64,000 nucleotides of DNA, taken from assembly GCF_013761005.1 (NCBI RefSeq), contig NZ_JACDUS010000010.1, positions 62,001 to 126,000 of the forward strand. Direction: 5' to 3'. How positions within the stretch are numbered: the stretch's first letter is position 1; every line of letters begins with the position of its first letter. Origin of the DNA: Desulfosalsimonas propionicica. Its GTDB lineage: Bacteria; Desulfobacterota; Desulfobacteria; Desulfobacterales; Desulfosalsimonadaceae. Positions 8,751 through 17,208 of the stretch are shown in pieces. The translations under genes and the position numbers were made by a program. The notes beneath the pieces are model-generated. The model searched no databases, was not told the DNA's origin, and saw only the letters and a list, made by a program, of their open reading frames with translations.

Positions 8751-9610
8751 AGGAACTGGTGGTCATCAGCGGAAAAGGCGGCAGCGGAAAGACCAGCATC
8801 ACAGCGGCTTTGTCCCAGCTGGCCCAAAAGCCCGTGCTCTGCGATGCAGACGTGGATGCAGCCGACCTGCACCTGATCCTGTCACCGAAGATCAGGGAAA
8901 GCCAGGAATTTATGGCCGGGCACACGGCATCCATCGTCAAAGAACGGTGTACCGAATGCGGCAAATGCCTGGAATTGTGCCGGTTTAATGCCATAAACGC
9001 GGATTTTGTGGTGGATCCCGTATCCTGCGAGGGCTGCGGGGTCTGCTATTATTTCTGCGACGACAAGGCCATTGATTTTCCGGAAAACCATTCCGGCAAC
9101 TGGTACATATCCGACACCCGCTACGGCACCATGGTCCATGCGCGCCTGGGCATTGCCGAGGAAAATTCCGGCAAGCTGGTCAGCCTGGTGCGCAAGAAGG
9201 CAGCCCAGATTGCCGAAACAGAAGGCCGTGACCTGGTGCTCACAGATGGTCCGCCCGGAATGGGCTGTCCGGTAATTGCCGCCATCGGCGGGGCAGCCGG
9301 GGTATTGATTGTCACCGAACCCAGCCTGTCGGGCCGCCATGACATGCAGCGGGTGGTGGAACTGGCCCGCCACTTTTCCGTGCCGGCAATGCTTTGTATC
9401 AACAAGTATGATTTAAATGAGTCCATTTCCCGGGAAATCCGGCAGTACGCCAAAGACAATCAAGTGCCCTGCGTGGGCCAGATTCCCTTTGATCCGGCCA
9501 TGACCAAATCCATGGTCCAGGCCCGGACCCTGTTTGAATATGATGACAAAGCCCCGGCCTGCCAGGCCGTGCGCGAAGTCTGGGAGGAAGTGGGCAACTA
9601 TATGGCCTAA
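8747..9610 (+). CDS. MinD/Mrp-type P-loop ATPase with inserted ferredoxin domain (2)
   Basis: 287 aa, paralogue of the preceding gene with the same order: GKGGSGKTS, ferredoxin insert (CTECGKCLELCR and CEGCGVCYYFCD), then MinD core (LTDGPPGMGCPVIAA, VLIVTEPSLSGRHDM). The second cluster motif ends CDD rather than CP, a small deviation. It starts at the ATG (8747) overlapping the previous stop, with GGGAGGGA as ribosome-binding site. The two ATPases probably act as a pair. Last gene before the terminator. Confidence 0.85.
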   Translation: MKELVVISGKGGSGKTSITAALSQLAQKPVLCDADVDAADLHLILSPKIRESQEFMAGHTASIVKERCTECGKCLELCRFNAINADFVVDPVSCEGCGVCYYFCDDKAIDFPENHSGNWYISDTRYGTMVHARLGIAEENSGKLVSLVRKKAAQIAETEGRDLVLTDGPPGMGCPVIAAIGGAAGVLIVTEPSLSGRHDMQRVVELARHFSVPAMLCINKYDLNESISREIRQYAKDNQVPCVGQIPFDPAMTKSMVQARTLFEYDDKAPACQAVREVWEEVGNYMA

Positions 9611-9624
9611 ATCCCGGGTCAGGT

Positions 9625-9652
9625 GTTCAAAGTTCAAGGTTCAAAGTTCAGG
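9625..9652. repeat. Four tandem heptamers GTTCAAA-like
   Basis: GTTCAAA, GTTCAAG, GTTCAAA, GTTCAGG in tandem, just after the ATPase stop codon. Short, function unknown. Confidence 0.6.
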
Positions 9653-9680
9653 AATCACGGGCTCAGGGTTTAAACTTCTG

Positions 9681-9725
9681 CCGGAAACAGGCATTTAGAA
9701 AATGCTTGTTTCCGGTTTTTGTTTT
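9681..9725 (+). terminator. Terminator closing the ORP-like operon
   Basis: Near-perfect stem CCGGAAACAGGCATTT / AAATGCTTGTTTCCGG with a short loop, followed by a T-rich run (TTTTTGTTTT). Confidence 0.85.
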
Positions 9726-9766
9726 CTGTAGAAAAAAGATTTCCGCATTTTATGGTAATAAAATTT

Positions 9767-9916
9767 GACGTGCCCGTAAAAAGTCAATTTTGAGATGGCG
9801 CCGTAAAAGTTCAAGACCAAGGCTTGCGCAATTTTGAAGAATGCAGTGCACTTAGCTGTACGTGAAATTCTGAAAAATCATGCGTAACGCCGATATTGAA
9901 CTTTTACGGTGCCATC
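9767..9916 (-). repeat. Palindromic MITE-like element A, copy 1
   Basis: A core of 123 bp (9794-9916) has inverted ends GATGGCGCCGTAAAAG / CTTTTACGGTGCCATC and folds on itself nearly end to end, with an apical TGTACGTG-type tip. A third, shorter terminus (GACGTGCCCGTAAAAAGTC, 9767-9785) extends it on the left. Orientation is opposite to copies 2 and 3. The same core occurs at 15901, 21204 and 32023. No coding capacity. Copy 1 is the most diverged and runs into the 5' end of the DMT transporter ORF. Confidence 0.85.
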
Positions 9917-9945
9917 AATTTTGCTTCTTTGCTGAAGGAAAAAAA

Positions 9946-10842
9946 TTGCCTCTCACCCGCCAGCAAAAAGCTTATGTCTATGCCGGGGCCACGGTTTTGC
10001 TGTGGTCCACGGTGGCCTCTGCGTTCAAGCTGTCTTTGGGCCATTTCCATCCCCTGCAGCTGCTGTTGTGGGCCGATGTGTTCTCCATTTTATGTTTGGG
10101 GGCCGTGCTGGGGGTTTCCGGCAGATTCCGACTGCTGGCGGCCTACTCAAAAAAAGACCTTTGGCGGGCCGCCGGCCTCGGGGCGTTAAACCCGTTTTTG
10201 TACTACGTGATCCTGTTTGCCGCCTATGACCTGCTGCCGGCCCAGGAGGCCCAGCCCTTAAACTACACATGGGCCATTACCCTTTCGCTTCTGGCCATCC
10301 CCCTGCTCAAACAACCCGTCGGCGTCCGGGAACTGGCGGCCATTTTCATCAGCTACCTGGGCGTAATTATCATCTCCACCCGGGGCGACCCCCTGGCAAT
10401 GCAGTTTTCAAGTGGTCCGGGCGTGGCCCTGGCCCTGGGCAGCACCGTGGTCTGGGCCCTGTACTGGATTTACAGCACCCGGGACCACCATGATCCGGTG
10501 GCCGGGCTGTTTTTGAATTTCGTTTTTGCCCTGCCCCTTATCCTGGTGACCTGCACCCTTTTTTCCGATCCCCGGCCGGCTTCGGTTCCCGGACTGATCG
10601 GGGCGGCATATGTGGGCGTATTTGAGATGGGCATTACCTTTGTGCTGTGGTTAAACGCTTTGAAATTAACCCAAAGCACCTCCCGGATCAGCACCCTGAT
10701 CTTTTTTTCGCCGTTTCTTTCCCTGGTCTTTATCCACCTGCTGGTGGGTGAAATGATCCGGATATCCACGATTGCCGGATTGGTGCTGATTGTGGCCGGC
10801 AGCCTGCTGCAGCGGACATCTGCGCCGAAAAGCGCTCATTGA
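9946..10842 (+). CDS. EamA/DMT-family membrane transporter
   Basis: 298 aa with about ten hydrophobic segments in two EamA-like halves, as in drug/metabolite transporters; the substrate cannot be read from sequence. The in-frame ATG at 9880 lies inside palindromic element A and would add 22 residues encoded by the repeat. I prefer TTG at 9946, which has GAAGGA at 9934-9939 (spacing 6-7) and begins right before the first conserved helix (TRQQKAYVYAGATVLLWS). No operon partner upstream. Confidence 0.75.
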   Translation: MPLTRQQKAYVYAGATVLLWSTVASAFKLSLGHFHPLQLLLWADVFSILCLGAVLGVSGRFRLLAAYSKKDLWRAAGLGALNPFLYYVILFAAYDLLPAQEAQPLNYTWAITLSLLAIPLLKQPVGVRELAAIFISYLGVIIISTRGDPLAMQFSSGPGVALALGSTVVWALYWIYSTRDHHDPVAGLFLNFVFALPLILVTCTLFSDPRPASVPGLIGAAYVGVFEMGITFVLWLNALKLTQSTSRISTLIFFSPFLSLVFIHLLVGEMIRISTIAGLVLIVAGSLLQRTSAPKSAH

Positions 10843-10937
10843 TATTGACTCCCGGGCCCGGGTTCGCTAAGAACAGCTATTGCAGTTTATGAACCCGACT
10901 TATAAAAACAAGACCAATTCAAGAAAGGAGAGGGGAT

Positions 10938-12065
10938 ATGAAAAAATTGCTGTTTTTGGTGCTGGCCGGTATTGTGGCCGCAACCACCGCCCCGGCGCTT
11001 GCCCAGGACACCATCAAAATCGGACTCATGTGCCCCCTGACCGGGTCCTGGGCCGCAGAGGGCAAGGACATGAAGCAAATCGTGGAACTGCTGGCCGACC
11101 AGGTCAATAACGAAGGCGGCCTGCTGGGAAAACAGGTAAAGGTGGTCATTGGTGATGACGGCGGCGATCCGCGCACTGCCGCCCTGGCCGCCCAGCGCAT
11201 GGCCACCCGGGATGTGGCCGCTGTGGTCGGCACCTATGGATCATCGATTACCGAAGCTTCCCAGAACATTTACGCCTCGGCCAACATCATCCAGGTGGCA
11301 AACGGATCCACTGCCGTACGCCTGACGGAAAAGGGCCTGCCCTATTTTTTCCGCACCTGCCCGCGCGATGACGAACAGGGACGGGTGGCGGTCAAAACCC
11401 TTCTGGATTCGGGTTATGAAAACATCGCGATTCTCCACGACAACACCACATACGCCAAGGGCCTGGCAGACGAAGCCAAAAAACTGCTGGATAAAGAAGA
11501 AGATGTCAACATCGTATTCTTTGACGCCCTGACACCGGGCGAACAGGATTACGGTACCATTTTGAGCAAAATGAAAACCAAGGATCCGGACGTGGTCTTT
11601 TTTACCGGTTATTACCCGGAAGCCGGGCTCATGCTTCGCCAGAAAATGGAAAAAGGCTGGGATGTGCCCTTTATCGGCGGCGATGCCACCAACAACCCGG
11701 ATCTTGTCAAAATTGCCGGCAATAAAGCGGCAGAGGGCTTCCGTTTTCTGTCCCCGCCCGTGCCCGGCGATCTGCCCACCAAGGAGGCCCGGGAATTTCT
11801 GGATGCCTATGAAGCCAGGTACCAAAGCACACCGGGTTCCATCTGGGCGGTGCTGGCCGGCGACGGATTCCGGGTAATCGTTGAGGCCATCAGGCAAACT
11901 GAAAGCACTGACACCCAAAAAATGGCTGATTACCTGCACGATGAAATGGAAGGCTTTCCCGGACTGACCGGCGATATCGCCTTTAACGAAAAAGGCGACC
12001 GCATCGGCGATGTCTACCGGGTTTACCGGGTGGATGCGGACGGCAACTTCGTGCTCATGGAGTAA
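10938..12065 (+). CDS. livJ: Branched-chain amino acid ABC transporter, periplasmic binding protein
   Basis: 375 aa. Signal peptide MKKLLFLVLAGIVAATTAPALA, cleaved before QDTIKIG. The mature part is a type I periplasmic binding protein of the Leu/Ile/Val family (IGLMCPLTGSWAAEGKDM, VVIGDDGGDP, VVGTYGSSITEAS). It delivers ligand to the LivHM permease encoded downstream. Good AAGGAGAGG ribosome-binding site. Ligand specificity (branched-chain amino acids, or amides and aromatics as in some relatives) is not determined by sequence alone. Confidence 0.9.
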   Translation: MKKLLFLVLAGIVAATTAPALAQDTIKIGLMCPLTGSWAAEGKDMKQIVELLADQVNNEGGLLGKQVKVVIGDDGGDPRTAALAAQRMATRDVAAVVGTYGSSITEASQNIYASANIIQVANGSTAVRLTEKGLPYFFRTCPRDDEQGRVAVKTLLDSGYENIAILHDNTTYAKGLADEAKKLLDKEEDVNIVFFDALTPGEQDYGTILSKMKTKDPDVVFFTGYYPEAGLMLRQKMEKGWDVPFIGGDATNNPDLVKIAGNKAAEGFRFLSPPVPGDLPTKEAREFLDAYEARYQSTPGSIWAVLAGDGFRVIVEAIRQTESTDTQKMADYLHDEMEGFPGLTGDIAFNEKGDRIGDVYRVYRVDADGNFVLME

Positions 12066-12072
12066 CCCGGAA

Positions 12073-12978
12073 TTGGAGCAATTTTTCACACAGCTGACAA
12101 ACGGGTTGGCCGTGGGCGGAATCTACGCCCTGATTGCCCTGGGCTACACCATGGTCTACGGGGTGTTAAAGCTCATTAATTTCGCCCACGGCGACCTGTT
12201 TACCATCGGCGCCTATCTTGGCCTGACCCTGCTCACATCCCTGTCACTGACCGACCACATTGGCGGTGCCGCCGGGGTTATTTTGCTGGCAGTAATGGCC
12301 ATGGGGCTTGTGGGCATCATCGGCATTCTGCTGGACCGGGCCGCATACAAGCCCCTTCGCACATCCCCGCGGCTCTCGGCGGTGGTGTCAGCCCTGGGCG
12401 CCTCCATTGTGCTTTCCAACACGGTGATGCTGGTCTACGGACCGTCTACCCGGGTTTATCCCCAGGGACTGCTGCCCAGCCAGGTTTTTTACATCTTCGG
12501 CCTGCCCATACCGGTGATGCGCTTTGTGATTCTGGGCGCATCCATTGCCCTGATGATCGGGCTTTACGTGTTTATCCAGCGCACCAAAATCGGCACAGCC
12601 ATACGGGCTGCAGCCATTGACCAGGATGCGGCCCGGCTCATGGGCATTAACGTGGACCGGGTGATCATGCTGGTGTTTTTCATCGGCCCGGCCCTGGGCG
12701 GGGCCGCCGGCGTAATGGTGGGGCTTTACTACGGCCAGATCACATTTACCATGGGCTGGGTCTACGGCTTAAAAGCCTTTACCGCAGCCATCCTCGGCGG
12801 CATCGGAAACATTCCCGGCGCCATGGTGGGCGGCCTGCTGCTGGGTGTGATCGAGGCACTTGGGGCCACCTATATCTCCATGGCATGGAAGGACGCCATT
12901 GCCTTTTTCGTACTGATACTGATTTTAATCGTCCGGCCCACGGGCCTGCTGGGTGAACGGGTGGCGGAAAAAATATGA
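12073..12978 (+). CDS. livH: Branched-chain amino acid ABC transporter permease LivH
   Basis: 301 aa, inner-membrane permease with multiple helices and the LivH signature region (NGLAVGGIYALIALGYTMVYGVLKLINFAHGD split over the first helices; LGGIGNIPGAMVGGLLLGVIEAL near the C-terminus). The ATG at 12010 would overlap livJ by 56 bp. The TTG at 12073 fits the family N-terminus (EQFFTQLTNGL) and has GGAG about 10 nt upstream. It overlaps livM by 4 bp (ATGA). Confidence 0.88.
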   Translation: MEQFFTQLTNGLAVGGIYALIALGYTMVYGVLKLINFAHGDLFTIGAYLGLTLLTSLSLTDHIGGAAGVILLAVMAMGLVGIIGILLDRAAYKPLRTSPRLSAVVSALGASIVLSNTVMLVYGPSTRVYPQGLLPSQVFYIFGLPIPVMRFVILGASIALMIGLYVFIQRTKIGTAIRAAAIDQDAARLMGINVDRVIMLVFFIGPALGGAAGVMVGLYYGQITFTMGWVYGLKAFTAAILGGIGNIPGAMVGGLLLGVIEALGATYISMAWKDAIAFFVLILILIVRPTGLLGERVAEKI

Positions 12979-13955
12979 AACCTGCGGCCGGACGAATCAA
13001 AAAACCCGCATATGGGGCCATCATTCTGCTGTGGCTAATCGCGCCGCTGTTTATCGGCAAATACTGGACCGACGTGTTAAACAACGTGGCCATCTATGCC
13101 CTGCTGGGCCTGTCGTTAAACATTATCCTGGGCTACGGGGGCATGTTTCACATGGGGCATGCCGCCTTTTACGCCATTGGCGCATACACGACCGCCATTA
13201 TCAACACCGCATGGGGGGTGCCGGTTTTGTGGCTCATGCCCCTTGCCGGGCTGGCTGCAGGGCTTTTCGCCCTGGTGGTGGCCCGTCCCATTATTCACCT
13301 GCGGGGCGATTATCTGCTGATTGTCACCATCGGCATGGTGGAAATCGTGCGCATTGCCCTGATCAACAACGTATTTGACATCACCGGCGGGGCCAACGGG
13401 ATTTTCGGGATCTCCAGTCCCACCGTTTTCGGATTCCGAATCAACGGGATTGTGGCTCCGGCCCATTATTTTTACCTGGTCACCGCTTTTCTGGCCATTA
13501 CCATCGTGTTGTTCTATCTGCTGGAAAATTCACGCTTCGGCCGGGCGCTGAAATTTTTGTGCTCTGATGAAGTGGCCGCCGAAGGCTCGGGCATCAACAC
13601 CGCCGGGTACAAACTGGCCGCTTTTGTCATCGGCGCGGTCTGGGCCGGCATGACCGGCACCCTGTATGCCTCCAAGATGGGATTTATCTCTCCGGAGTCC
13701 TTTTCCTTCTGGGAATCAGTGGTGATGTTTATGATCGTGATCCTTGGCGGGTCCGGCAATATTGCCGGCGTACTGCTGGGCGCGGCACTGATCATCGGAT
13801 TGCCGGAAATTTTCCAGGGGCTTCAGCAATACCGCCTGCTGATTTTCGGCCTGGCGTTGATGATCATGATGATTTTCCGGCCCCAGGGCATTCTCCCGCC
13901 CAAACCCCGAAGCTATCCCATTGACAAGCTGGAAAAAAATGAGGTGTCTTTGTGA
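12975..13955 (+). CDS. livM: Branched-chain amino acid ABC transporter permease LivM
   Basis: 326 aa, second permease subunit. LivM signatures include LLGLSLNIILGYGGMFHMGHAAFYAIGAY (spread over two helices), RGDYLLIVTIGMVEIVRI and a C-terminal LGGSGNIAGVLLGAALI. Start and stop overlap livH and livG by 4 bp each, so all are translated from one mRNA. Confidence 0.9.
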   Translation: MKPAAGRIKKPAYGAIILLWLIAPLFIGKYWTDVLNNVAIYALLGLSLNIILGYGGMFHMGHAAFYAIGAYTTAIINTAWGVPVLWLMPLAGLAAGLFALVVARPIIHLRGDYLLIVTIGMVEIVRIALINNVFDITGGANGIFGISSPTVFGFRINGIVAPAHYFYLVTAFLAITIVLFYLLENSRFGRALKFLCSDEVAAEGSGINTAGYKLAAFVIGAVWAGMTGTLYASKMGFISPESFSFWESVVMFMIVILGGSGNIAGVLLGAALIIGLPEIFQGLQQYRLLIFGLALMIMMIFRPQGILPPKPRSYPIDKLEKNEVSL

Positions 13956-14722
13956 GCCTGCTTCAGGTGGACAATCTCACCAAGCGATTCGGCGGGCTGC
14001 TGGCGGTTGACAGTGTCAGCTTCGCAGTTCCCCGGGGAGCGGTGTTCGGTCTGATCGGACCCAACGGGGCCGGCAAGACCACGGTGTTTAACCTGATTAC
14101 CGGCAACTATGAGTCCAACAGCGGCTCGGTTTCCTTTGACAGCCGGGATATTACGGGCCGGCCCACTCACTGGATCGTGGCAGCGGGCATTGCCCGGACC
14201 TTTCAAACCATCCGGCTGTTTGCCAACATGTCAGTGGTTGAAAACGTGCTGGCCGGATGCCACTGCCGGATGCGCTCCGGGCCGGTGGCTTCCATGCTTC
14301 GGCTGCCGCGCCAGCACAAGGAAGAACGCCAGGCCCTGGCCAAGTCCATGGCAGAACTGGAGTTCGTTGGGCTTTTTGACCAGGCCGAAAATCTGGCGCG
14401 CAATCTTTCCTACGGCAATCAGCGGCTTCTGGAAATCGGCCGGGCACTTGCCTCGGATCCGCAACTGATCATTTTGGATGAACCGGCCGGCGGCATGAAC
14501 GAGCTGGAAACCGCCGCTTTGGTTTCCCTGATTGCCAGGATCCAGGCCCGGGGCATCACCGTGCTTTTAATCGAACACGACATGAGCTTGGTCATGAAGG
14601 CATGCGAACACCTGGTGGTGCTGGAATACGGCAAAAAAATCGCCGAGGGCCCGCCCGCGGAAATCAAGAAAAACCCCCTGGTGATCGAGGCTTACCTGGG
14701 CAGCGATGATGAAGACTTTTAA
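13952..14722 (+). CDS. livG: Branched-chain amino acid ABC transporter ATP-binding protein LivG
   Basis: 256 aa ATPase: Walker A GPNGAGKTT, ABC signature degenerate as LSYGNQRLLEIGRAL (usual in LivG), Walker B LIILDEPAGGMN, switch His in LLIEHDM. GTG start overlapping the livM stop. It works with LivF as a heterodimer powering LivHM. Confidence 0.9.
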   Translation: MSLLQVDNLTKRFGGLLAVDSVSFAVPRGAVFGLIGPNGAGKTTVFNLITGNYESNSGSVSFDSRDITGRPTHWIVAAGIARTFQTIRLFANMSVVENVLAGCHCRMRSGPVASMLRLPRQHKEERQALAKSMAELEFVGLFDQAENLARNLSYGNQRLLEIGRALASDPQLIILDEPAGGMNELETAALVSLIARIQARGITVLLIEHDMSLVMKACEHLVVLEYGKKIAEGPPAEIKKNPLVIEAYLGSDDEDF

Positions 14723-14742
14723 ACCAATCGGCAAGGGACCTT

Positions 14743-15456
14743 ATGCTGGAAGTCAAAAACCTGCATGTCTCCTACGGTAACGTACAAGTCCTCCACGGCA
14801 TTGAGCTTTCCGTGAACCAGGGGGAAATCGTCACGCTGCTGGGAGCCAACGGGGCAGGCAAATCCACCACTTTAAATACCATCTGCGGGCTGGTGCGTCC
14901 CACCGCAGGAGAAATCCATTTTGACGGTGAACCCATCCACAAACTGCCCGCATTTAAAATCGTGACCAGAAAAATCACCCAGGCCCCGGAGGGCCGCCGG
15001 ATATTCGGCACACTCACGGTTCAGGAAAACCTGGATCTCGGGGCATTTACCTCCAAAAACCAGCAGCGGATCAAAAAAAGCCTGGACTGGATACTGGAAC
15101 TGTTTCCGCGGCTGGCCGAACGCCGGGACCAGCTGGCCGGCACCCTTTCAGGCGGGGAGCAGCAGATGCTGGCCATTGGCCGGGCTTTGATGTCGAATCC
15201 AAGGCTGCTTTTGCTTGACGAACCCAGCCTTGGACTGGCCCCGGTTCTGGTTCGCCAGATTTTTCAAACCATCCGCCAGATCAACGAGGCCGGGGTCACA
15301 GTGGTGCTGGTGGAGCAAAACGCCCGGGTCGCTCTGAAACTGGCCACCCGGGGCTATGTCATGGAAGTGGGCCATATTGTCATGGCCGATTCCGCCGCAG
15401 CCCTGCTGGAAAATCCCGATGTGGTGCAGGCCTATCTGGGCGCCGCAGACCTGTGA
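14743..15456 (+). CDS. livF: Branched-chain amino acid ABC transporter ATP-binding protein LivF
   Basis: 237 aa ATPase: Walker A GANGAGKST, LSGGEQQMLAIGRAL signature, Walker B LLLLDEPSLGLAP, switch region VVLVEQN. Last gene of the livJHMGF operon, 20 nt after livG. It converges with a small membrane protein gene 9 nt downstream, and no clear terminator is visible between them. Confidence 0.9.
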   Translation: MLEVKNLHVSYGNVQVLHGIELSVNQGEIVTLLGANGAGKSTTLNTICGLVRPTAGEIHFDGEPIHKLPAFKIVTRKITQAPEGRRIFGTLTVQENLDLGAFTSKNQQRIKKSLDWILELFPRLAERRDQLAGTLSGGEQQMLAIGRALMSNPRLLLLDEPSLGLAPVLVRQIFQTIRQINEAGVTVVLVEQNARVALKLATRGYVMEVGHIVMADSAAALLENPDVVQAYLGAADL

Positions 15457-15465
15457 TCAATCCAT

Positions 15466-15855
15466 TCACCGGGCGATTTTGATGGCTGCGGCCGCAACAA
15501 CCCCCCAGATCCAGTTGAAAAACAGCACAAATACCGGCGTCAGCGTGCCCAGCGCCATGCCCCCCATGCCCTTTCCCGCATCCGGAAAAATCACCAGCAG
15601 CTGAACAATGGTGGGCAGCAGGCTCAGCAGGCTGCCCTTTAACACCAGGTTAGACCGAAACAGGGGAAGAACAAACACCAAGCCCCAGATCCCGCCCCAG
15701 ACAATGCGGGCGTAAAGCCACTGGGCGCTTAGTGCCGGGGCAATGGCCACCCCGGCGGCTTTTGTGATACCGATATCCCCGAAAAACCACACCACCAGGC
15801 TGTTTGCCACAGCCCCGATACAGCCTGCGGTAAAATATATAAACAGATTTTTCAT
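15466..15855 (-). CDS. Small four-helix membrane protein, unknown function
   Basis: 129 aa with four predicted hydrophobic segments (LFIYFTAGCIGAVANSLVVWF; IWGLVFVLPLF; LLSLLPTIVQLLVIF; LTPVFVLFFNWIWGVVAAAA). I do not recognise a characterised family. ATG start at 15855. It reads toward livF, with element A copy 2 just upstream of its start region, so its promoter may lie in the gap 15856-15900 or in the repeat. Confidence 0.65.
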   Translation of the reverse strand: MKNLFIYFTAGCIGAVANSLVVWFFGDIGITKAAGVAIAPALSAQWLYARIVWGGIWGLVFVLPLFRSNLVLKGSLLSLLPTIVQLLVIFPDAGKGMGGMALGTLTPVFVLFFNWIWGVVAAAAIKIAR

Positions 15856-15900
15856 TTTTGCTTCCTTATTGACTGTAGCGATTCTGAATTGATGAAACTT

Positions 15901-16052
15901 GATGGCGCCGTAAAAAGTCCAATATCTGCGTTACGCGCAATTTCTCAGAATTTCACGTACGGCTAAGTACGCTGCATTCTTCGAAATTGCGCAAGCCTTG
16001 ATCTTGAACTTTTTATGGCACCATCTGAAATCAGACTTTTTACGAAGGCATC
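15901..16052 (+). repeat. Palindromic MITE-like element A, copy 2
   Basis: A 125-bp core (15901-16025) with ends GATGGCGCCGTAAAAAGTC / GAACTTTTTATGGCACCATC, internal arms GCGCAATTTC / GAAATTGCGC, and tip CGTACGGCTAAGTACG. It is followed by CTGAAATCA and a third terminus GACTTTTTACGAAGGCATC (16034-16052). Nearly identical to copy 3 over the core. Confidence 0.9.
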
Positions 16053-16080
16053 AACACTTAATCACTTAAAACTTAACACT

Positions 16081-16106
16081 GCCTGTAAAAAAGACTTTTT
16101 ACAGGC
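16081..16106. repeat. Perfect hairpin downstream of patatin gene
   Basis: GCCTGTAAAAA, loop AGAC, TTTTTACAGGC. It lies 10 nt past the patatin stop (minus strand). It could act as a transcript-end hairpin, though the run of T outside the stem needed for a standard terminator is missing. Confidence 0.5.
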
Positions 16107-16115
16107 TCATCAAAT

Positions 16116-17207
16116 TTAACGCCGGGACAAATCTGAAATGGGACGCAGACGATTCCGAATATTTCCGGTTTCAACGGCTTCCATGAAATCCTCGGCCAGG
16201 TGACGGCCCTGGTCAACGACCTGGCGCCAGCAGTCCATTCGCTTGTCATCCTGTCTGGCAAAAGTGTAGAAATCGTTTCTGTCGGCAATCTTGCCCATGG
16301 GCAACCGGGTGACAAAATCCGCAGACGGGGTGATCATCAGGACATTGTCCATGAGGGAAAAATCAGGCCTGCGCCAGAACACCTGCTTGTCGAGCCACCC
16401 GGGCACAAGTTTTTCGGCATAATGGGGAAACAAAACGATTCCTTCGCCCCCCGGCTGAAGATCAATATTGAGATGATAGTCCAGAATCCCGCCGTCACGG
16501 TACATGCCGGCCGGAGCGCCGGGAATGTTTTTTATGCCCGACATGAGCATGGGAATCGAGCCGGAGGCCATCAGGGCCGCTTTGAGATTGCTTTTGTCCA
16601 GGACCACCCGGCGTATGGGAAATCCGTTCATCCTGAAAAAAGGCGGGCGCTGACGGGAATCATAAAACAGGGTCCGCTCGAAAAACAATCCCAGCCCCCT
16701 GCGGGATACGGCATTGGCCGCCGCTGCAAGCCCCAGTCCCGGTATCAGGCGGGATTTGCGGTCCGTGCCGGTCATCTTCCGGCACCGCACCGCCAGGATA
16801 CTGAGCCGGAATGCGGGATTGGACAGAATCTGCTCCGGGCCGTCGCCGCCCAGCAATTCGTCCAGGATGCGTTCGAGTTCCGCATCAATGATTTCCGGCG
16901 GGGGGTTGTCCGGATAAGCCTGCTGCATGTAGGCTTTTTCAAACCGTGCTATGGCCGCCACGGGGTCTTTCTGACAGGCGGCGGCAAAGCGCCAGGCCCC
17001 GATGGAGGCGCCCACAAGAAAAAGCGGAGCTTTGCGGGCAGCCAGCCAGTTGCCGAATATGGCCCGGTCCAGCCGGTTTAATACCAACCACTTGGGTCCG
17101 CCCGCAGCGCCGGCCATGACCTGCACATCTCCGGCAGACAGGCCCAGGCGCCGAATCTTCTCATATGCTTTTTTCCCTGCCCAGAAAGTCAGGGGCTGTT
17201 TTGTCAT
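16116..17207 (-). CDS. Patatin-like phospholipase
   Basis: 363 aa. Patatin-type acyl hydrolase features: nucleophile elbow GASIG with Ser68, upstream glycine-rich oxyanion region AGAAGGPKW (33-40), and the Asp of the Ser-Asp dyad in YRDGGILDYH. Likely acts on membrane lipids or lipid-like esters; substrate not determined. The ATG at 17207 is chosen because it starts 1 nt after the stop of the upstream GGDEF gene, implying coupled translation. A longer ORF from 17273 would overlap that gene by 65 bp. Confidence 0.8.
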   Translation of the reverse strand: MTKQPLTFWAGKKAYEKIRRLGLSAGDVQVMAGAAGGPKWLVLNRLDRAIFGNWLAARKAPLFLVGASIGAWRFAAACQKDPVAAIARFEKAYMQQAYPDNPPPEIIDAELERILDELLGGDGPEQILSNPAFRLSILAVRCRKMTGTDRKSRLIPGLGLAAAANAVSRRGLGLFFERTLFYDSRQRPPFFRMNGFPIRRVVLDKSNLKAALMASGSIPMLMSGIKNIPGAPAGMYRDGGILDYHLNIDLQPGGEGIVLFPHYAEKLVPGWLDKQVFWRRPDFSLMDNVLMITPSADFVTRLPMGKIADRNDFYTFARQDDKRMDCWRQVVDQGRHLAEDFMEAVETGNIRNRLRPISDLSRR

Positions 17208-17208
17208 T

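Noticed and set aside
11241-12089. Minus-strand ORF of 282 aa
   Set aside because: Antisense to livJ; no recognisable family.
16200-17081. Plus-strand ORF of 293 aa
   Set aside because: Shadow of the patatin gene; composition typical of an antisense reading of GC-rich coding DNA.
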